NCBI GenBank assembly: GCA_050298535.1
Contig: JBNKUI010000048.1
Span: 1-64,000, forward strand
From: JABDMH01 sp050298535
GTDB lineage: Bacteria > Bacteroidota > Bacteroidia > Chitinophagales > Saprospiraceae
Direction: 5' to 3'
DNA: 64,000 nt
Below the pieces are notes generated by a model, which saw nothing but the letters and a program-made list of their open reading frames with translations, was not told where the DNA came from and did not search any database. Below, one piece after another: positions 16,465-25,840 of this stretch (the stretch's first letter is position 1; each line of letters starts with the position of its first letter). The position numbers were made by a program, and so were the translations under genes.

Positions 16465-19464
16465 ATGTTTAAGAACTACTTTCTCACTTTCATCTTGTTA
16501 ATTATCACCTTGCCTGTGGTTCATGGACAATCCTACAAGGCCATATTGCAAGGTAGTAATCAGCCGCTACCTGTGGTTTCAACCGCTTCAGGTCTCATTA
16601 CAGCCGAGCTAACAGAGGATACTCTTGCGGTCTCGGGATCCCTGGAAGGTATCATATCAGGTGTTGACACATCTATCGCCGGAGGTGCCCATATTCATCA
16701 GGGGAGTGCCGGACAAAATGGGGGTGTGGAGCTGGTGCTCAGACCCACGCTTTCGGACGGTCTTACAGACGGTATTTTTGAAGTGGCTACCAATACACTC
16801 ATACTCTCAGATGAGCAAAAGGCATTGTTGGCAGAAAGGCAGCTTTACGTCAATGTACACTCTAATGACCACGGTGCCGGCGAAATTCGTGGACAGATCG
16901 TGGATGCAGCCTCAGAGGTCTATACGGCTACACTATTTGGCAGCAATCAGAATCCTTCTGTGATGACAGACGCAAAGGGATCCATACTAGTTGAACTGCA
17001 GGGTGATACATCAATCATCGTATCAGGGAGCTTTGATGATTTAAGTAGCAATTTCAGTGCAAGCCATATCCATGTTGGATTACCCGGGTCTTCCGGTGGC
17101 GTTGAAATACCACTCTCAGAAACACTCTCATCAGATGGTATATCGGGTCAATACCTGGCTAGTCAGAATACATTTGATATAGATGCAGAGCAACTAGCCA
17201 TGTTGAAAAGTGAACAATGGTATGTTAATGTTCATTCAGCTAATTTTCCAGCTGGTGAGATAAGAGGCCAGGTCTTGGGTTCTGCAACCGTAAGAATGCG
17301 CACCCACCTTACAGGAATGAATGAAGTAGCCCCTGTACTTTCTACAGGAAACGGAAAGTTGGCAGTCACGTTGAGGGACAGTATCCTTACCGTGAGTGGT
17401 TCTTTCAGTGGATTGGAAAGCAATGTGGCAGCGGCTCATATCCATTCTGGCATGTCAGGTCGGAATGGTTCTGTACTTTTTCCATTAGTTTTTGAAGTGT
17501 CTGATGATTCCAGAGGAGGCCGATTCCTTGCAGATTCTAATACATTTGTTGTGACAGGAGATGATCTAAGTGCTCTTTTGGGAAGAGCGTTATATATCAA
17601 TATTCATACAGCGGATAATCCGGGAGGTGAATTGCGAGGTCAAATATTACCAGAGAGCCAATATTTCTTTAATGCGCTCCTGGTCGGTAGCCAACAGATG
17701 CCTCCTATAAAGACTCGAGCATCAGGTTCTGCGGTGGTAGAGATTTTAGGTAATCAATTGACCTTGTCCGGTAGTTTTCAGAATTTGAGTAGTCCATTAT
17801 TGGTTAGTTTCGATAACGGTGCACACATTCATTTTGCACCGGTGGGATCCAGAGGTCCACATTATTTTAATATGCTGGCTACTCCGGATGATGATATTGA
17901 TAGTGGAAGGTTCAGAGCTGTGGATAACGTATTTGAGATGACGGATACACAGCGTGATTCATTACGAGCAAGGCTGGGTTATGTCAGTGTTCATAGCGAA
18001 GATCACATGCCCGGAGAAATCAGGGGGCAGTTACTGCATGAGTCTACCATGTATTTCTATACTCCATTATCAGGCGCTGAACAAACTCCGTCTGTCAATA
18101 CAGAGGCAACCGGTGCTGTAGCTCTTGAGTACAATGGAACTTCAGCAGTGGTGGCAGGTAGTTTTAATAATCTATCATCAGGTGTGGCTACTAATATTAT
18201 GGGAGGAGGCCATATACATATGGGATTAGCTGGTTCAGCAGGTCCGATTCTAATTCCGCTTTCACTAAACGTACATGATTCCCTGACTAGCGCCGAAATA
18301 CCTGTTATGGATAATATATATCCAGTATCGGCTGGCTTCATAGATACTGTTCGGCAGAGAATGACATATGTCAATATTCATTCTTTAAACTTTGGAGGCG
18401 GAGAGCTGAGAGGAAATCTGCGTGCTATTGCTCAGAACTACTTTGCTGCCAATTTACGGGGTCGCAATGCATCTACTCCGGCTGCCTCTTCCGGCCAGGG
18501 CTTGGTATTACTCGAACAGGCAGGGGGGCAGGTGACGATTTCGGGATCTTTTAACAACCTTGCAGGTGATTTTGCTACGGACATTGCCGGTGGGGCTCAC
18601 ATCCATCTGGGGGCGGTAGGGATGAATGGAGGTATACTTCAGGGGCTTAAATCTCTGGTGGCCGGTGATCTAAAAAGTGCTCAATTTCCAGCAGATAGCA
18701 ATACTGTCGCAGTGCCAGACTCGACCTTAGATTTGCTCTTTGATGGTGATACGTATGTGAATATTCACAGTACGGGAGTACCTTCGGGAGAGATTCGCGG
18801 TCAACTGTTACATGAGATCAATTTGGCACCAACTTCTCCTGAGTTTATTGGACCTGAATATGGAGATACTATTGTGACTACTAGCTCAGACACCATGGCC
18901 TTTCTTGCCAGCTGGAGTGAAAGTACTGATCCCAATGGAGATGAGGTGGTGTATCTCTGGCAGCTATCGATGCAGCCCGGCTTTGATACCGCATTGGTAT
19001 CTGTTAGCACAGGCTCTGAAACCAGCTTTGGAACGACCGTCGGGATGGTGGACACCCTCCTGGCACTTATTGGATTGGATAGCGGCCAGGTTTTGACCCT
19101 ATATCATCGTGTGGTGGCTTCTGATGGAAGTCTTGCTAGCGATGCTACTGTGGATTCCGTTCTCATCGTAAGGGATGTGATCACGAATCTCAAGGAAAAT
19201 CCCTATCTGGAAAGTGCATTTCGGTTATTTCCCAACCCGGTGACTTCGCACGTGAATCTGGAAGTGAACCTCAAGCAGACTGCTATAGCGCAGCTACGTA
19301 TTCTCGATATTTCAGGAGCCGTTATGAAGGAGGAAAGGCTTCAACTCATACAGGGATTGAACATCATCAGGCGAAGTGTGAATAGCTTGCCTTCGGGTGC
19401 ATACCTTACGCAATTAGTGGTGGGAGGTCAAGTCAGTGTGTCTGAACGATTTACCAAACACTAA
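16465..19464 (+). CDS. Secreted six-repeat CHRD protein with T9SS sorting domain
   Basis: A 999-residue exported protein. ATG 16465 is preferred over an upstream in-frame start because it opens the signal peptide MFKNYFLTFILLIITLPVVHG. Six CHRD domains of about 130 residues follow in tandem. Each has an AHIHxGxxGxxG block and ends with a YVNVHSxxxxxGEIRGQ block, both present six times with variation (for example GHIHMGLAG and YINIHTADNPGGELRGQ). After them come a fibronectin-like segment (about 815-910) and a C-terminal T9SS type A sorting domain (FRLFPNPVTSHVNLEV and following). CHRD domains occur in chordin and in poorly studied bacterial proteins. The protein is probably cell-surface attached. 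An intrinsic terminator follows. Confidence 0.92.
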   Translation: MFKNYFLTFILLIITLPVVHGQSYKAILQGSNQPLPVVSTASGLITAELTEDTLAVSGSLEGIISGVDTSIAGGAHIHQGSAGQNGGVELVLRPTLSDGLTDGIFEVATNTLILSDEQKALLAERQLYVNVHSNDHGAGEIRGQIVDAASEVYTATLFGSNQNPSVMTDAKGSILVELQGDTSIIVSGSFDDLSSNFSASHIHVGLPGSSGGVEIPLSETLSSDGISGQYLASQNTFDIDAEQLAMLKSEQWYVNVHSANFPAGEIRGQVLGSATVRMRTHLTGMNEVAPVLSTGNGKLAVTLRDSILTVSGSFSGLESNVAAAHIHSGMSGRNGSVLFPLVFEVSDDSRGGRFLADSNTFVVTGDDLSALLGRALYINIHTADNPGGELRGQILPESQYFFNALLVGSQQMPPIKTRASGSAVVEILGNQLTLSGSFQNLSSPLLVSFDNGAHIHFAPVGSRGPHYFNMLATPDDDIDSGRFRAVDNVFEMTDTQRDSLRARLGYVSVHSEDHMPGEIRGQLLHESTMYFYTPLSGAEQTPSVNTEATGAVALEYNGTSAVVAGSFNNLSSGVATNIMGGGHIHMGLAGSAGPILIPLSLNVHDSLTSAEIPVMDNIYPVSAGFIDTVRQRMTYVNIHSLNFGGGELRGNLRAIAQNYFAANLRGRNASTPAASSGQGLVLLEQAGGQVTISGSFNNLAGDFATDIAGGAHIHLGAVGMNGGILQGLKSLVAGDLKSAQFPADSNTVAVPDSTLDLLFDGDTYVNIHSTGVPSGEIRGQLLHEINLAPTSPEFIGPEYGDTIVTTSSDTMAFLASWSESTDPNGDEVVYLWQLSMQPGFDTALVSVSTGSETSFGTTVGMVDTLLALIGLDSGQVLTLYHRVVASDGSLASDATVDSVLIVRDVITNLKENPYLESAFRLFPNPVTSHVNLEVNLKQTAIAQLRILDISGAVMKEERLQLIQGLNIIRRSVNSLPSGAYLTQLVVGGQVSVSERFTKH

Positions 19465-19484
19465 TCATAAAAGAAATAGGAACC

Positions 19485-19521
19485 AAGGGGCTTGTCCATT
19501 CAATGGGTAAGCCCTTCTTTT
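19485..19521. terminator. Bidirectional intrinsic terminator
   Basis: A near-perfect hairpin with arms AAGGGGCTTGTCCATT and CAATGGGTAAGCCCTT is followed by CTTTTATT on the plus strand. It lies between the stop of the CHRD protein and the convergent stop of the universal stress protein, and can serve both. Confidence 0.8.
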
Positions 19522-19522
19522 A

Positions 19523-20326
19523 TTAGGCCTTTAGGACCAGCATGGGTAGCATGGTTTCAAATGCCCTCTTCTTGGTGAGTTTGCTGGAGAAAAGTTTATT
19601 GAGGAAATTCCTCTTTCGTCTTATTACACAGACGAGATCTGTTGATCCGTTTTCAAGCCATATTTTAAGTCCCTGGTTGAAATCATCGGCCTTGAGTGAC
19701 AAATGAGGTATGTCAAGAGATTTCAGAACATTTCCCTTTTTAAAATCTTCTTTTTCCAGATCGGGTGTCTGCACATGCAATAGTGCAAGTTTAGAACTGA
19801 AATCCTTCATGAGATTTCGCAATGGCTTAAGCTGACTCTTGCTCCTAATGTTTAATGACTTAATCATTAGGAGTACATGATCAAAACCTCTATACTCATA
19901 GCCATTAGGGATCAACAGTACCGGAATATCAGTATTTTTTACCAATCCACCACTTACGGGACCCAGAAAGACATCGGGTTCGCTCATTTCTCCCTGCATA
20001 GCCACAGCGATGAGATCTGCCTCTACTTTTTGGGCAAACTTTTCGATTGCTGCGACAGGATCACCTTTGAGCGTTTTATTCTTTACGATAACATGTCCAG
20101 TATCCTTGAGGGATGACACAAGCGATTCAATTTGCTTTGTTGTTTCCCTTTCCAATAATTTAGTGACGCTCATTATTGTATCGGCCCGTTTTCGGGCAGG
20201 ATAAGCATGTACGACATACACCTTGGAATGGACTACCTGTGCTATCTTGATTACCTGCTTGAGTGCATTGACGGAGTGGACGGAAAAGTCCACGGGAACC
20301 ACAATTTTATTCATTTTATCCTGCAT
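19523..20326 (-). CDS. Tandem universal stress protein (two UspA domains)
   Basis: A 267-residue protein with two UspA-type domains. The first (about residues 5-140) starts KIVVPVDFSVHSVNALKQVIKIA and ends with DLIAVAMQGEMSEPDVFLGP and VSGGLVKNTDIPVLLIPNG, a variant of the ATP-binding G-x2-G-x9-G(S/T) pattern. The second (about 145-267) is degenerate, without a clear nucleotide loop. Members help cells survive starvation, oxidative or membrane stress. The gene stands alone between convergent and divergent neighbours. Met1 or Met5 may be the true start. Confidence 0.9.
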   Translation of the reverse strand: MQDKMNKIVVPVDFSVHSVNALKQVIKIAQVVHSKVYVVHAYPARKRADTIMSVTKLLERETTKQIESLVSSLKDTGHVIVKNKTLKGDPVAAIEKFAQKVEADLIAVAMQGEMSEPDVFLGPVSGGLVKNTDIPVLLIPNGYEYRGFDHVLLMIKSLNIRSKSQLKPLRNLMKDFSSKLALLHVQTPDLEKEDFKKGNVLKSLDIPHLSLKADDFNQGLKIWLENGSTDLVCVIRRKRNFLNKLFSSKLTKKRAFETMLPMLVLKA

Positions 20327-20478
20327 TTAAATGATGGGGGCAGCAAAGATACGCTTTAAGATATAGCTGTACTACAAACCATTAGGTCAAATTAGTAGAG
20401 AGTCAGGCATCACAAAATGGTCTTAATTTACCTTGATGACGGGGAGTGACTTCGTATATTGAGGGAAAGCGAGTATAC

Positions 20479-21747
20479 ATGCAAAGTCGACGGCGATTTC
20501 TTTCCAAACTAACCATAGCCTCCAGTCTCATGGTGGCAAAACCATATGGATTGCAGGGGCGCTCATTTCCAGAATCCCTGGATGCGAGCTTAGACCTGAC
20601 CAAGGATGAGGACTTTTGGCATCAAATAAAGATGGCGTACACTGTCTCACCTGCCATAGTCAATTTGAATAATGGAGGTGTGAGTCCTTCTCCCAGGGTG
20701 GTGCAGGATGCGGTGGATCGATATAATAAATTGAGTAACGAAACACCTTCATACTATATGTGGCGCATTCTTGACAAAGGCAGAGAAGCCATTCGATCAA
20801 GACTGGCGCATATCGCTGGCTGTGATCCTGATGAAATTGCAGTGAACCGAAATGCCTCAGAAGCACTGGAAACAGCCATCTTTGGTATTCGATTAAAGCC
20901 TGGAGACGAAGTCGTACTCACCAAGCAGGACTATCCCAATATGATCAATGCCTGGAAACAGCGGGAACATCGGGAAGGTATTGTTCTTAAATGGATTAGC
21001 ATGGACCTCCCAATTGAAGACGAGGATGCGATTGCGGAGCAGTATATTAATGCCTTTACCGAACGAACCAAAGTAGTACACATCACTCATGTGATAAACT
21101 GGGTGGGTCAGGTGATTCCAGCCGCTAAGATAGCTAATGCAGCCAGAGCCCGCGGAATCGAGGTAGTAGTAGATGGTGCGCATAGCTTTGCTCACCTGGT
21201 CTATAACATACCGGATCTGAATGCAGATTACTTTGGAACCAGCCTGCACAAATGGCTATGTGCTCCCATAGGGACCGGCATGCTGTGGGTGCGTAAAGAG
21301 AAGATTAAATCCCTATATCCCTTGTTTGGGGCGCCTGATCCTGAGTCTGAAGACATTCGAAAATTTGAAAGTCTGGGTACCCGATCTTTTCCGATAGAAC
21401 AGGGGATTGGTCAGGCAATCGACTTTCATCAAATGCTGGGAGCAGACCGTAAATTTCAAAGGCTGCATTACCTTAAGAACTATTGGATGGAGAGGACAGC
21501 TGACTTACCGGGCATTAATTTTAATACTTCGATGGATCCACAGTTTGGAGGTGCCATCGGTTCGTTCAGTCTGGAAGGAAAAGAAGTGGGAAAGATTACA
21601 GCGGAATTACTCAACAAATATCAAATACATACGACTGGTGTGAACTGGGAAAATATACATGGTGTACGGGTGTCGCCTAATGTTTACACTCTCACTTCAG
21701 ATCTTGATCGCTTTATTGCAGCGGTGAAGAAGATCGCATCTGATTAG
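20479..21747 (+). CDS. Tat-exported class V aminotransferase-fold PLP enzyme
   Basis: A 422-residue fold-type I PLP enzyme of the class V (isopenicillin-N epimerase/cysteine desulfurase-like) group. The PLP lysine is K258 in GTSLHKWLCAPIG, preceded by VVVDGAHSFAH with the cofactor Asp-x-x-His. The N-terminus MQSRRRFLSKLTIASSLMVA is a twin-arginine signal, which suggests export folded with its cofactor. ATG 20479 was chosen because it places this motif at the start; an in-frame start 11 codons upstream exists. The 3' end overlaps the convergent DUF6503 gene by 4 bp. The substrate is unknown: epimerase, lyase or desulfurase activity are all possible. Confidence 0.88.
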   Translation: MQSRRRFLSKLTIASSLMVAKPYGLQGRSFPESLDASLDLTKDEDFWHQIKMAYTVSPAIVNLNNGGVSPSPRVVQDAVDRYNKLSNETPSYYMWRILDKGREAIRSRLAHIAGCDPDEIAVNRNASEALETAIFGIRLKPGDEVVLTKQDYPNMINAWKQREHREGIVLKWISMDLPIEDEDAIAEQYINAFTERTKVVHITHVINWVGQVIPAAKIANAARARGIEVVVDGAHSFAHLVYNIPDLNADYFGTSLHKWLCAPIGTGMLWVRKEKIKSLYPLFGAPDPESEDIRKFESLGTRSFPIEQGIGQAIDFHQMLGADRKFQRLHYLKNYWMERTADLPGINFNTSMDPQFGGAIGSFSLEGKEVGKITAELLNKYQIHTTGVNWENIHGVRVSPNVYTLTSDLDRFIAAVKKIASD

Positions 21748-22505
21748 TGTCTGATTTGTGAAATCCGATCTGTGCCCAGGTAAGTGTTCTCGTGATTAGT
21801 AAACCACCTTCTTTCAAGAGGCAGGAGTAATTCCCCTACTTCTGCAATTCCACTTAGCGTGATATATTCACCATCATTCTTCATTTCATCATGGAAGAAC
21901 TGATAACCACGCATTTGAAAATCACTTCGATCGAAATAGAAGTACCAGGTATCATGACCTACTTCCTCATCATAGGTTACTTTAAGTTTGTATACGGGAT
22001 ATCCATCGTAAGTGGTTTCTGTGACTTCATCGTGAAGGACCGTGCCCGGATCATTCAGCTTCATAGGTAGCATCCATAGATATGTGTAGTAGTTGCGAAG
22101 CATCCGCGCCCTGTCCCTGGAGATATTTAATCGATTCTTGAGGCTGTCGCTGGCCTCACTGGAACCGTTAACTTTTGTCAGCAAACTGTCCTTGTGAAAA
22201 GAATAGGAGATTATGTCACTATCCCTGTGCTGATTCATTGTAAAATTGGATTGAGCCAGATTGAGTTGCAAACTAGTGGTGCGATCTGCACTACCAGGTC
22301 TGGATTCCGTCAGATTTAATTGCATTGGTTTTTTGTCCCACACATCGTGAGGATCGTGAAATCGAATGCTCATATCCAGGACCTGGGAGGCCGATATCTG
22401 CGAAAAGACGGGACCGGCATATATTGCCAGGAGTAGGATAAAAGTAACAGTAATCTGTTTTCCGTTTTTAGAAGTTGAGAGATGCGAGGATTGAAGATGA
22501 CACAT
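21744..22505 (-). CDS. DUF6503-type exported protein
   Basis: A 253-residue protein counted from the ATG at 22505; an in-frame TTG nine codons upstream is an alternative. A hydrophobic signal segment (ITVTFILLLAIYAGPVFSQ) lies at about residues 18-36. The mature part resembles outer-membrane lipoprotein-sorting-like folds of the DUF6503 group, with MLRNYYTYLWMLPMKLNDPG, KLKVTYDEEVGHDTWYFYFD and FFHDEMKNDGEYI. No enzymatic function is established. It is divergent from the nucleotide cyclase, with about 59 bp between starts. Confidence 0.7.
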   Translation of the reverse strand: MCHLQSSHLSTSKNGKQITVTFILLLAIYAGPVFSQISASQVLDMSIRFHDPHDVWDKKPMQLNLTESRPGSADRTTSLQLNLAQSNFTMNQHRDSDIISYSFHKDSLLTKVNGSSEASDSLKNRLNISRDRARMLRNYYTYLWMLPMKLNDPGTVLHDEVTETTYDGYPVYKLKVTYDEEVGHDTWYFYFDRSDFQMRGYQFFHDEMKNDGEYITLSGIAEVGELLLPLERRWFTNHENTYLGTDRISQIRH

Positions 22506-22564
22506 TTGCGAAAAAGATAATGAATGATGCAATTAAGAGCTAAGATTTAATATTACTTTTAGGT

Positions 22565-23131
22565 ATGCAAGCAGAACGTCGAGAACTCAGTATACTGTTT
22601 TGCGATATCCTGGACTCCACCGCCATGGCGGACCAATTGCCACTAGATGACTTTTTAGATATTATTCAAAGTTATCATAGATCAGTTTATCAAAGCATTA
22701 CCGTTCAATACGGGTATGTAGCACAGCATTTGGGAGATGGTGTGATGGCCTACTTTGGTTATCCTGTATACTTTGCAGAAGCACCAAGAAATGCTATTCG
22801 GACGGGCTTTCAATTAATTGAAAGTATGGCACCCGTGCGAGAGCGAGCTCGACGGGTAAATTCAGACATTAACATACGCATTAGTATTCACACTGGAATG
22901 GTAGTGATGGCAGATCTGGGGCTGGGGGATCGGAAGGAGCGATTGGCGCTGGGTGGTACTCCAAACATTGCTGCACGATTGCAGAGTATAGCTCCGACTA
23001 ATGGGATCGCAGTAAGTGAGGATACTTACAATCGAACCAGTAAGGATTTTGAGTTTTCAGATTTAGGCACTTTTCAATTGAAGGGACTCATCACTCCAAT
23101 GAAAGTATATCAGCCACTAAGACCGAAGTAG
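22565..23131 (+). CDS. Stand-alone class III adenylate/guanylate cyclase domain
   Basis: A 188-residue protein that is almost only a class III nucleotide cyclase catalytic domain. Both metal-binding aspartates are present (D14 in LFCDILDST and D58 in HLGDGVMAYFG), as are the transition-state Asn/Arg pair (N134 and R138 in GTPNIAARLQ). The opening RRELSILFCDI resembles the cyclase domains fused to ATPases in signalling proteins, but no sensor, membrane or ATPase part is present here. It probably makes cAMP from ATP as a homodimer in the cytosol. The secreted M20 peptidase follows after 30 bp. Confidence 0.9.
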   Translation: MQAERRELSILFCDILDSTAMADQLPLDDFLDIIQSYHRSVYQSITVQYGYVAQHLGDGVMAYFGYPVYFAEAPRNAIRTGFQLIESMAPVRERARRVNSDINIRISIHTGMVVMADLGLGDRKERLALGGTPNIAARLQSIAPTNGIAVSEDTYNRTSKDFEFSDLGTFQLKGLITPMKVYQPLRPK

Positions 23132-23161
23132 GTGGCTTCCTAACATATAAAAATCTTGGTT

Positions 23162-24745
23162 ATGACAACTTTGAGAGTAGCATGCTCTTTTGTACTTATT
23201 TTTAGTATGCAATGTGTTAATGCACAGAGTGTTGATGTCAGTCAATTAAAGCAAAAAGTGATCCAATGGATTGACCAGGAGGCAAGGCTTGGTCAGGTGA
23301 TGGTGGATAAAGTATTTAGCTTTTCTGAGTTGGGATTTCATGAAGTGGAGACCTCAAATTATCTCACAGGTATTCTCGAGGAACATGGGTTTGAGATCAC
23401 CCGAGGTATCAGTGGAGTACCTACCGCCTGGATAGCAAAGTGGGGTACGGGCAAACCAGTGATCGCTATTGGCAGCGACCTGGACTGTATACCTAAGGCG
23501 TCTCAAAGGCCTGGAGTGGCATATCATGACCCCATCGTTGAAGGAGCTCCGGGGCATGGTGAAGGTCATAACTCAGGCACTCCACTGAATATACTGGCTG
23601 CTCTATCCGTACAGGAAATAATGAAAGAACACAATCTTTCGGGGACGTTGGTCCTTTGGCCTGGTGTAGCAGAGGAGCTGGTTGGGACTAAGGCATATTT
23701 TACGAGGGACGGTTACTTTGATGATTTTGACATTTGCATTTTTACACATGTTGGAAACAATATGAATGTAAGCTGGGGACAGTCCCGGGGTACAGGCCTA
23801 ATATCAGTAGAATATACTTTCGAAGGAGAAGCTGCACACGCGGCTGGAGCACCCTGGCGTGGAAGAAGCGCTGCCGATGCGGTAGAGCTGATGAATATTG
23901 GATGGCAGTACCAACGGGAGCACCTGGATCCCTTACACCGTTCTCACTCGGTCATTAACAATGGTGGCGATCAGCCCAATGTAGTACCCTCAAAAGCCTC
24001 CATTTGGTACTACTTCAGACATGTGACCTATCCACGTATCATGGAAGTATATGATAGAGCTAACAAAATAGCAGAAGGCGCTGCACTCATGACAAATACT
24101 ACCATGAGCAAACGGATCCTTGGGAGTGCCTGGCCTCGTCATTTTAATAAGGTCATTGCCGAGACGATGTATGAAAATATCAGGGAAGTGGGATTGCCAG
24201 AGTGGTCAGATGAAGATCAATTACTGGCCCGAAGCCTGCAGAAGGAAATAAATGCGTTTGATACCAGCGGACTTGCGACTGAACTGGATTCCATTTCTCC
24301 ACCCTTGCGCAACTTCATTAGTGGGGGGTCAGATGATATTGGTGATATCTCGTGGAAGCTGCCCACCGTTACGCTGAGGTATCCCAGCAATATTCCAGGA
24401 TTGCCCGGACATCATTGGTCAAATGCAGTAGCAATGGCCACCCCGATTGCACATAAGGGAGTCATAGCAGGAGCCAAGGTAGAGGCGATGACTATACTCG
24501 ATTTTATTCTAAAGCCTTCCCTTGTCGATGATGCCTGGACTTACTTCCGTGATGAGCAGGGTATGAAAATGGAGTACGTACCCATGGTAGGAGAGGAGGA
24601 CAAACCAGCTATCGAGTTAAATACAGGGATCATGGAAACCTACCGACCGATGCTGGAACCATTCTACTATGATGAAACGAAATTTGACAGTTATTTACAG
24701 CAATTAGGTGTCCAGTATCCTACGATTCGAGAGACTGAAGACTAG
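23162..24745 (+). CDS. Secreted M20 family amidohydrolase (AbgB-like)
   Basis: A 527-residue exported metallopeptidase-fold enzyme. ATG 23162 gives the signal peptide MTTLRVACSFVLIFSMQCVN; the frame opens two codons earlier at a TTG. Zinc-site motifs of the M20 family are visible: IGSDLDCIP, the GHGEGHNSG region in place of the usual GHxxH, and VAEELVGT with the catalytic Glu. The dimerisation-domain motif AHAAGAPWRGRSAADAVELM is typical of aminobenzoyl-glutamate hydrolase subunit B and related amidohydrolases. It probably cleaves an N-acyl amino acid or small amide outside the cytoplasm. The stop overlaps the convergent barrel gene by 4 bp. Confidence 0.9.
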   Translation: MTTLRVACSFVLIFSMQCVNAQSVDVSQLKQKVIQWIDQEARLGQVMVDKVFSFSELGFHEVETSNYLTGILEEHGFEITRGISGVPTAWIAKWGTGKPVIAIGSDLDCIPKASQRPGVAYHDPIVEGAPGHGEGHNSGTPLNILAALSVQEIMKEHNLSGTLVLWPGVAEELVGTKAYFTRDGYFDDFDICIFTHVGNNMNVSWGQSRGTGLISVEYTFEGEAAHAAGAPWRGRSAADAVELMNIGWQYQREHLDPLHRSHSVINNGGDQPNVVPSKASIWYYFRHVTYPRIMEVYDRANKIAEGAALMTNTTMSKRILGSAWPRHFNKVIAETMYENIREVGLPEWSDEDQLLARSLQKEINAFDTSGLATELDSISPPLRNFISGGSDDIGDISWKLPTVTLRYPSNIPGLPGHHWSNAVAMATPIAHKGVIAGAKVEAMTILDFILKPSLVDDAWTYFRDEQGMKMEYVPMVGEEDKPAIELNTGIMETYRPMLEPFYYDETKFDSYLQQLGVQYPTIRETED

Positions 24746-25329
24746 AATCGCAAACCCACAGTAACACTCAAAATCTGGTTGCGGGCATCCACTACTCGGC
24801 TCAACACATCCGTAAAGCTGCGTTCGTACATCATTTCGAGCGTTACTTTGCCAATATCCATGCCGAGTCCCAGTCTTCCACCGACACTCGTCGTGGGATT
24901 TCGATCTTTTGCCAATTCACCACCATTTTCCTGTACCTTGGTGGTAAAGTTTACAGTGGCTTGTGAGACTACCCAGAGTTTGAAATAGTCGACACTGAAT
25001 ACTTTAGCGGCAATACCTATGGGAACCTTAAGTTGACCTGCGGTGATGCGTTCTTCTACCAGAACTGAATCCCGTTGCATCTCAACGGCACTACCCATAC
25101 GATAGTAATGCAATCCTGTTCGACCTTGCCAATTGGATCCGATACGTACATCGGCACCTATATTCCAGCCCATGGTCGATAAGGTCTTGCTATCTTCAAA
25201 ACCTGAAATGAGGAGATCAGTAAAGTTGATCCCGAACTTTGGATTGATCTTCACTCTCCTGTCAACCTGAGCCTCACATATCACCGAAGTAATCGCCAGA
25301 AACAAGATCAATGCAAACTGTTTTCTCAT
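24742..25329 (-). CDS. Outer membrane beta-barrel (PorT-like) protein
   Basis: A 195-residue protein with a signal peptide (residues 1-20, ending VICEAQ). It consists of alternating beta-strand patterns (INPKFGINFTDLLI, GWNIGADVRIG, GRTGLHYYRMGS and others) and ends in GLRF, a C-terminal aromatic typical of outer-membrane barrels. It fits the small PorT/OmpW-like barrels frequent in Bacteroidota. The specific role is unknown. Its stop overlaps that of the convergent M20 gene. Confidence 0.8.
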   Translation of the reverse strand: MRKQFALILFLAITSVICEAQVDRRVKINPKFGINFTDLLISGFEDSKTLSTMGWNIGADVRIGSNWQGRTGLHYYRMGSAVEMQRDSVLVEERITAGQLKVPIGIAAKVFSVDYFKLWVVSQATVNFTTKVQENGGELAKDRNPTTSVGGRLGLGMDIGKVTLEMMYERSFTDVLSRVVDARNQILSVTVGLRF

Positions 25330-25840
25330 AATTTTATTGCAATGATTTTAGGACAAACGAAGTTTTGCTGCTGTTCGTGGGCTATTCTCTTAAAAAAAGT
25401 ACTCTTTTCTTGATTATTTAACAATTGGTGCAGAAGGCTCTATTTGCCAAAAAGTCGCTCCCAGGAAATATTTCATAAGACTTTTTTCAGCTTTTGCCAC
25501 AACTGTTTGGTGCCCCGAGCTACTCACCGACTTTTATTCTTCGGTTGTCTTTCTTTATACAGTTGTCAAATTTCGCACCAGACTTAGATCTTGCAACCCT
25601 GAGAAACGACAATTTGGACCAGCCTATTTGCAAATACCTCTTGATCGTAAGTTGAAAGGAAATAAATCAATTACCCGATATCTATACATTAAAGATAGTA
25701 TGCATGTCATCTATATAAGGTGCATAAACTGCTTATTATCAGTGGTTAATAAATTTTCAATCCTTTTATATTAAAAAGTACTAATATATAATGTATCTTC
25801 ACATTTGGTAGGATGATTTTCTGTACCGATTGAATGGACG
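25330..25840. other. 511-bp intergenic region before the giant T9SS gene
   Basis: No gene is visible in this A/T-rich region. It separates divergent genes, so it should hold promoters for both. The part from about 25690 to 25800 is especially A/T-rich (ATTAAAAAGTACTAATATAT and around), consistent with a promoter, but I find no clear TTG/TAnnTTTG pair. No riboswitch or structured RNA was recognised. Confidence 0.5.
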
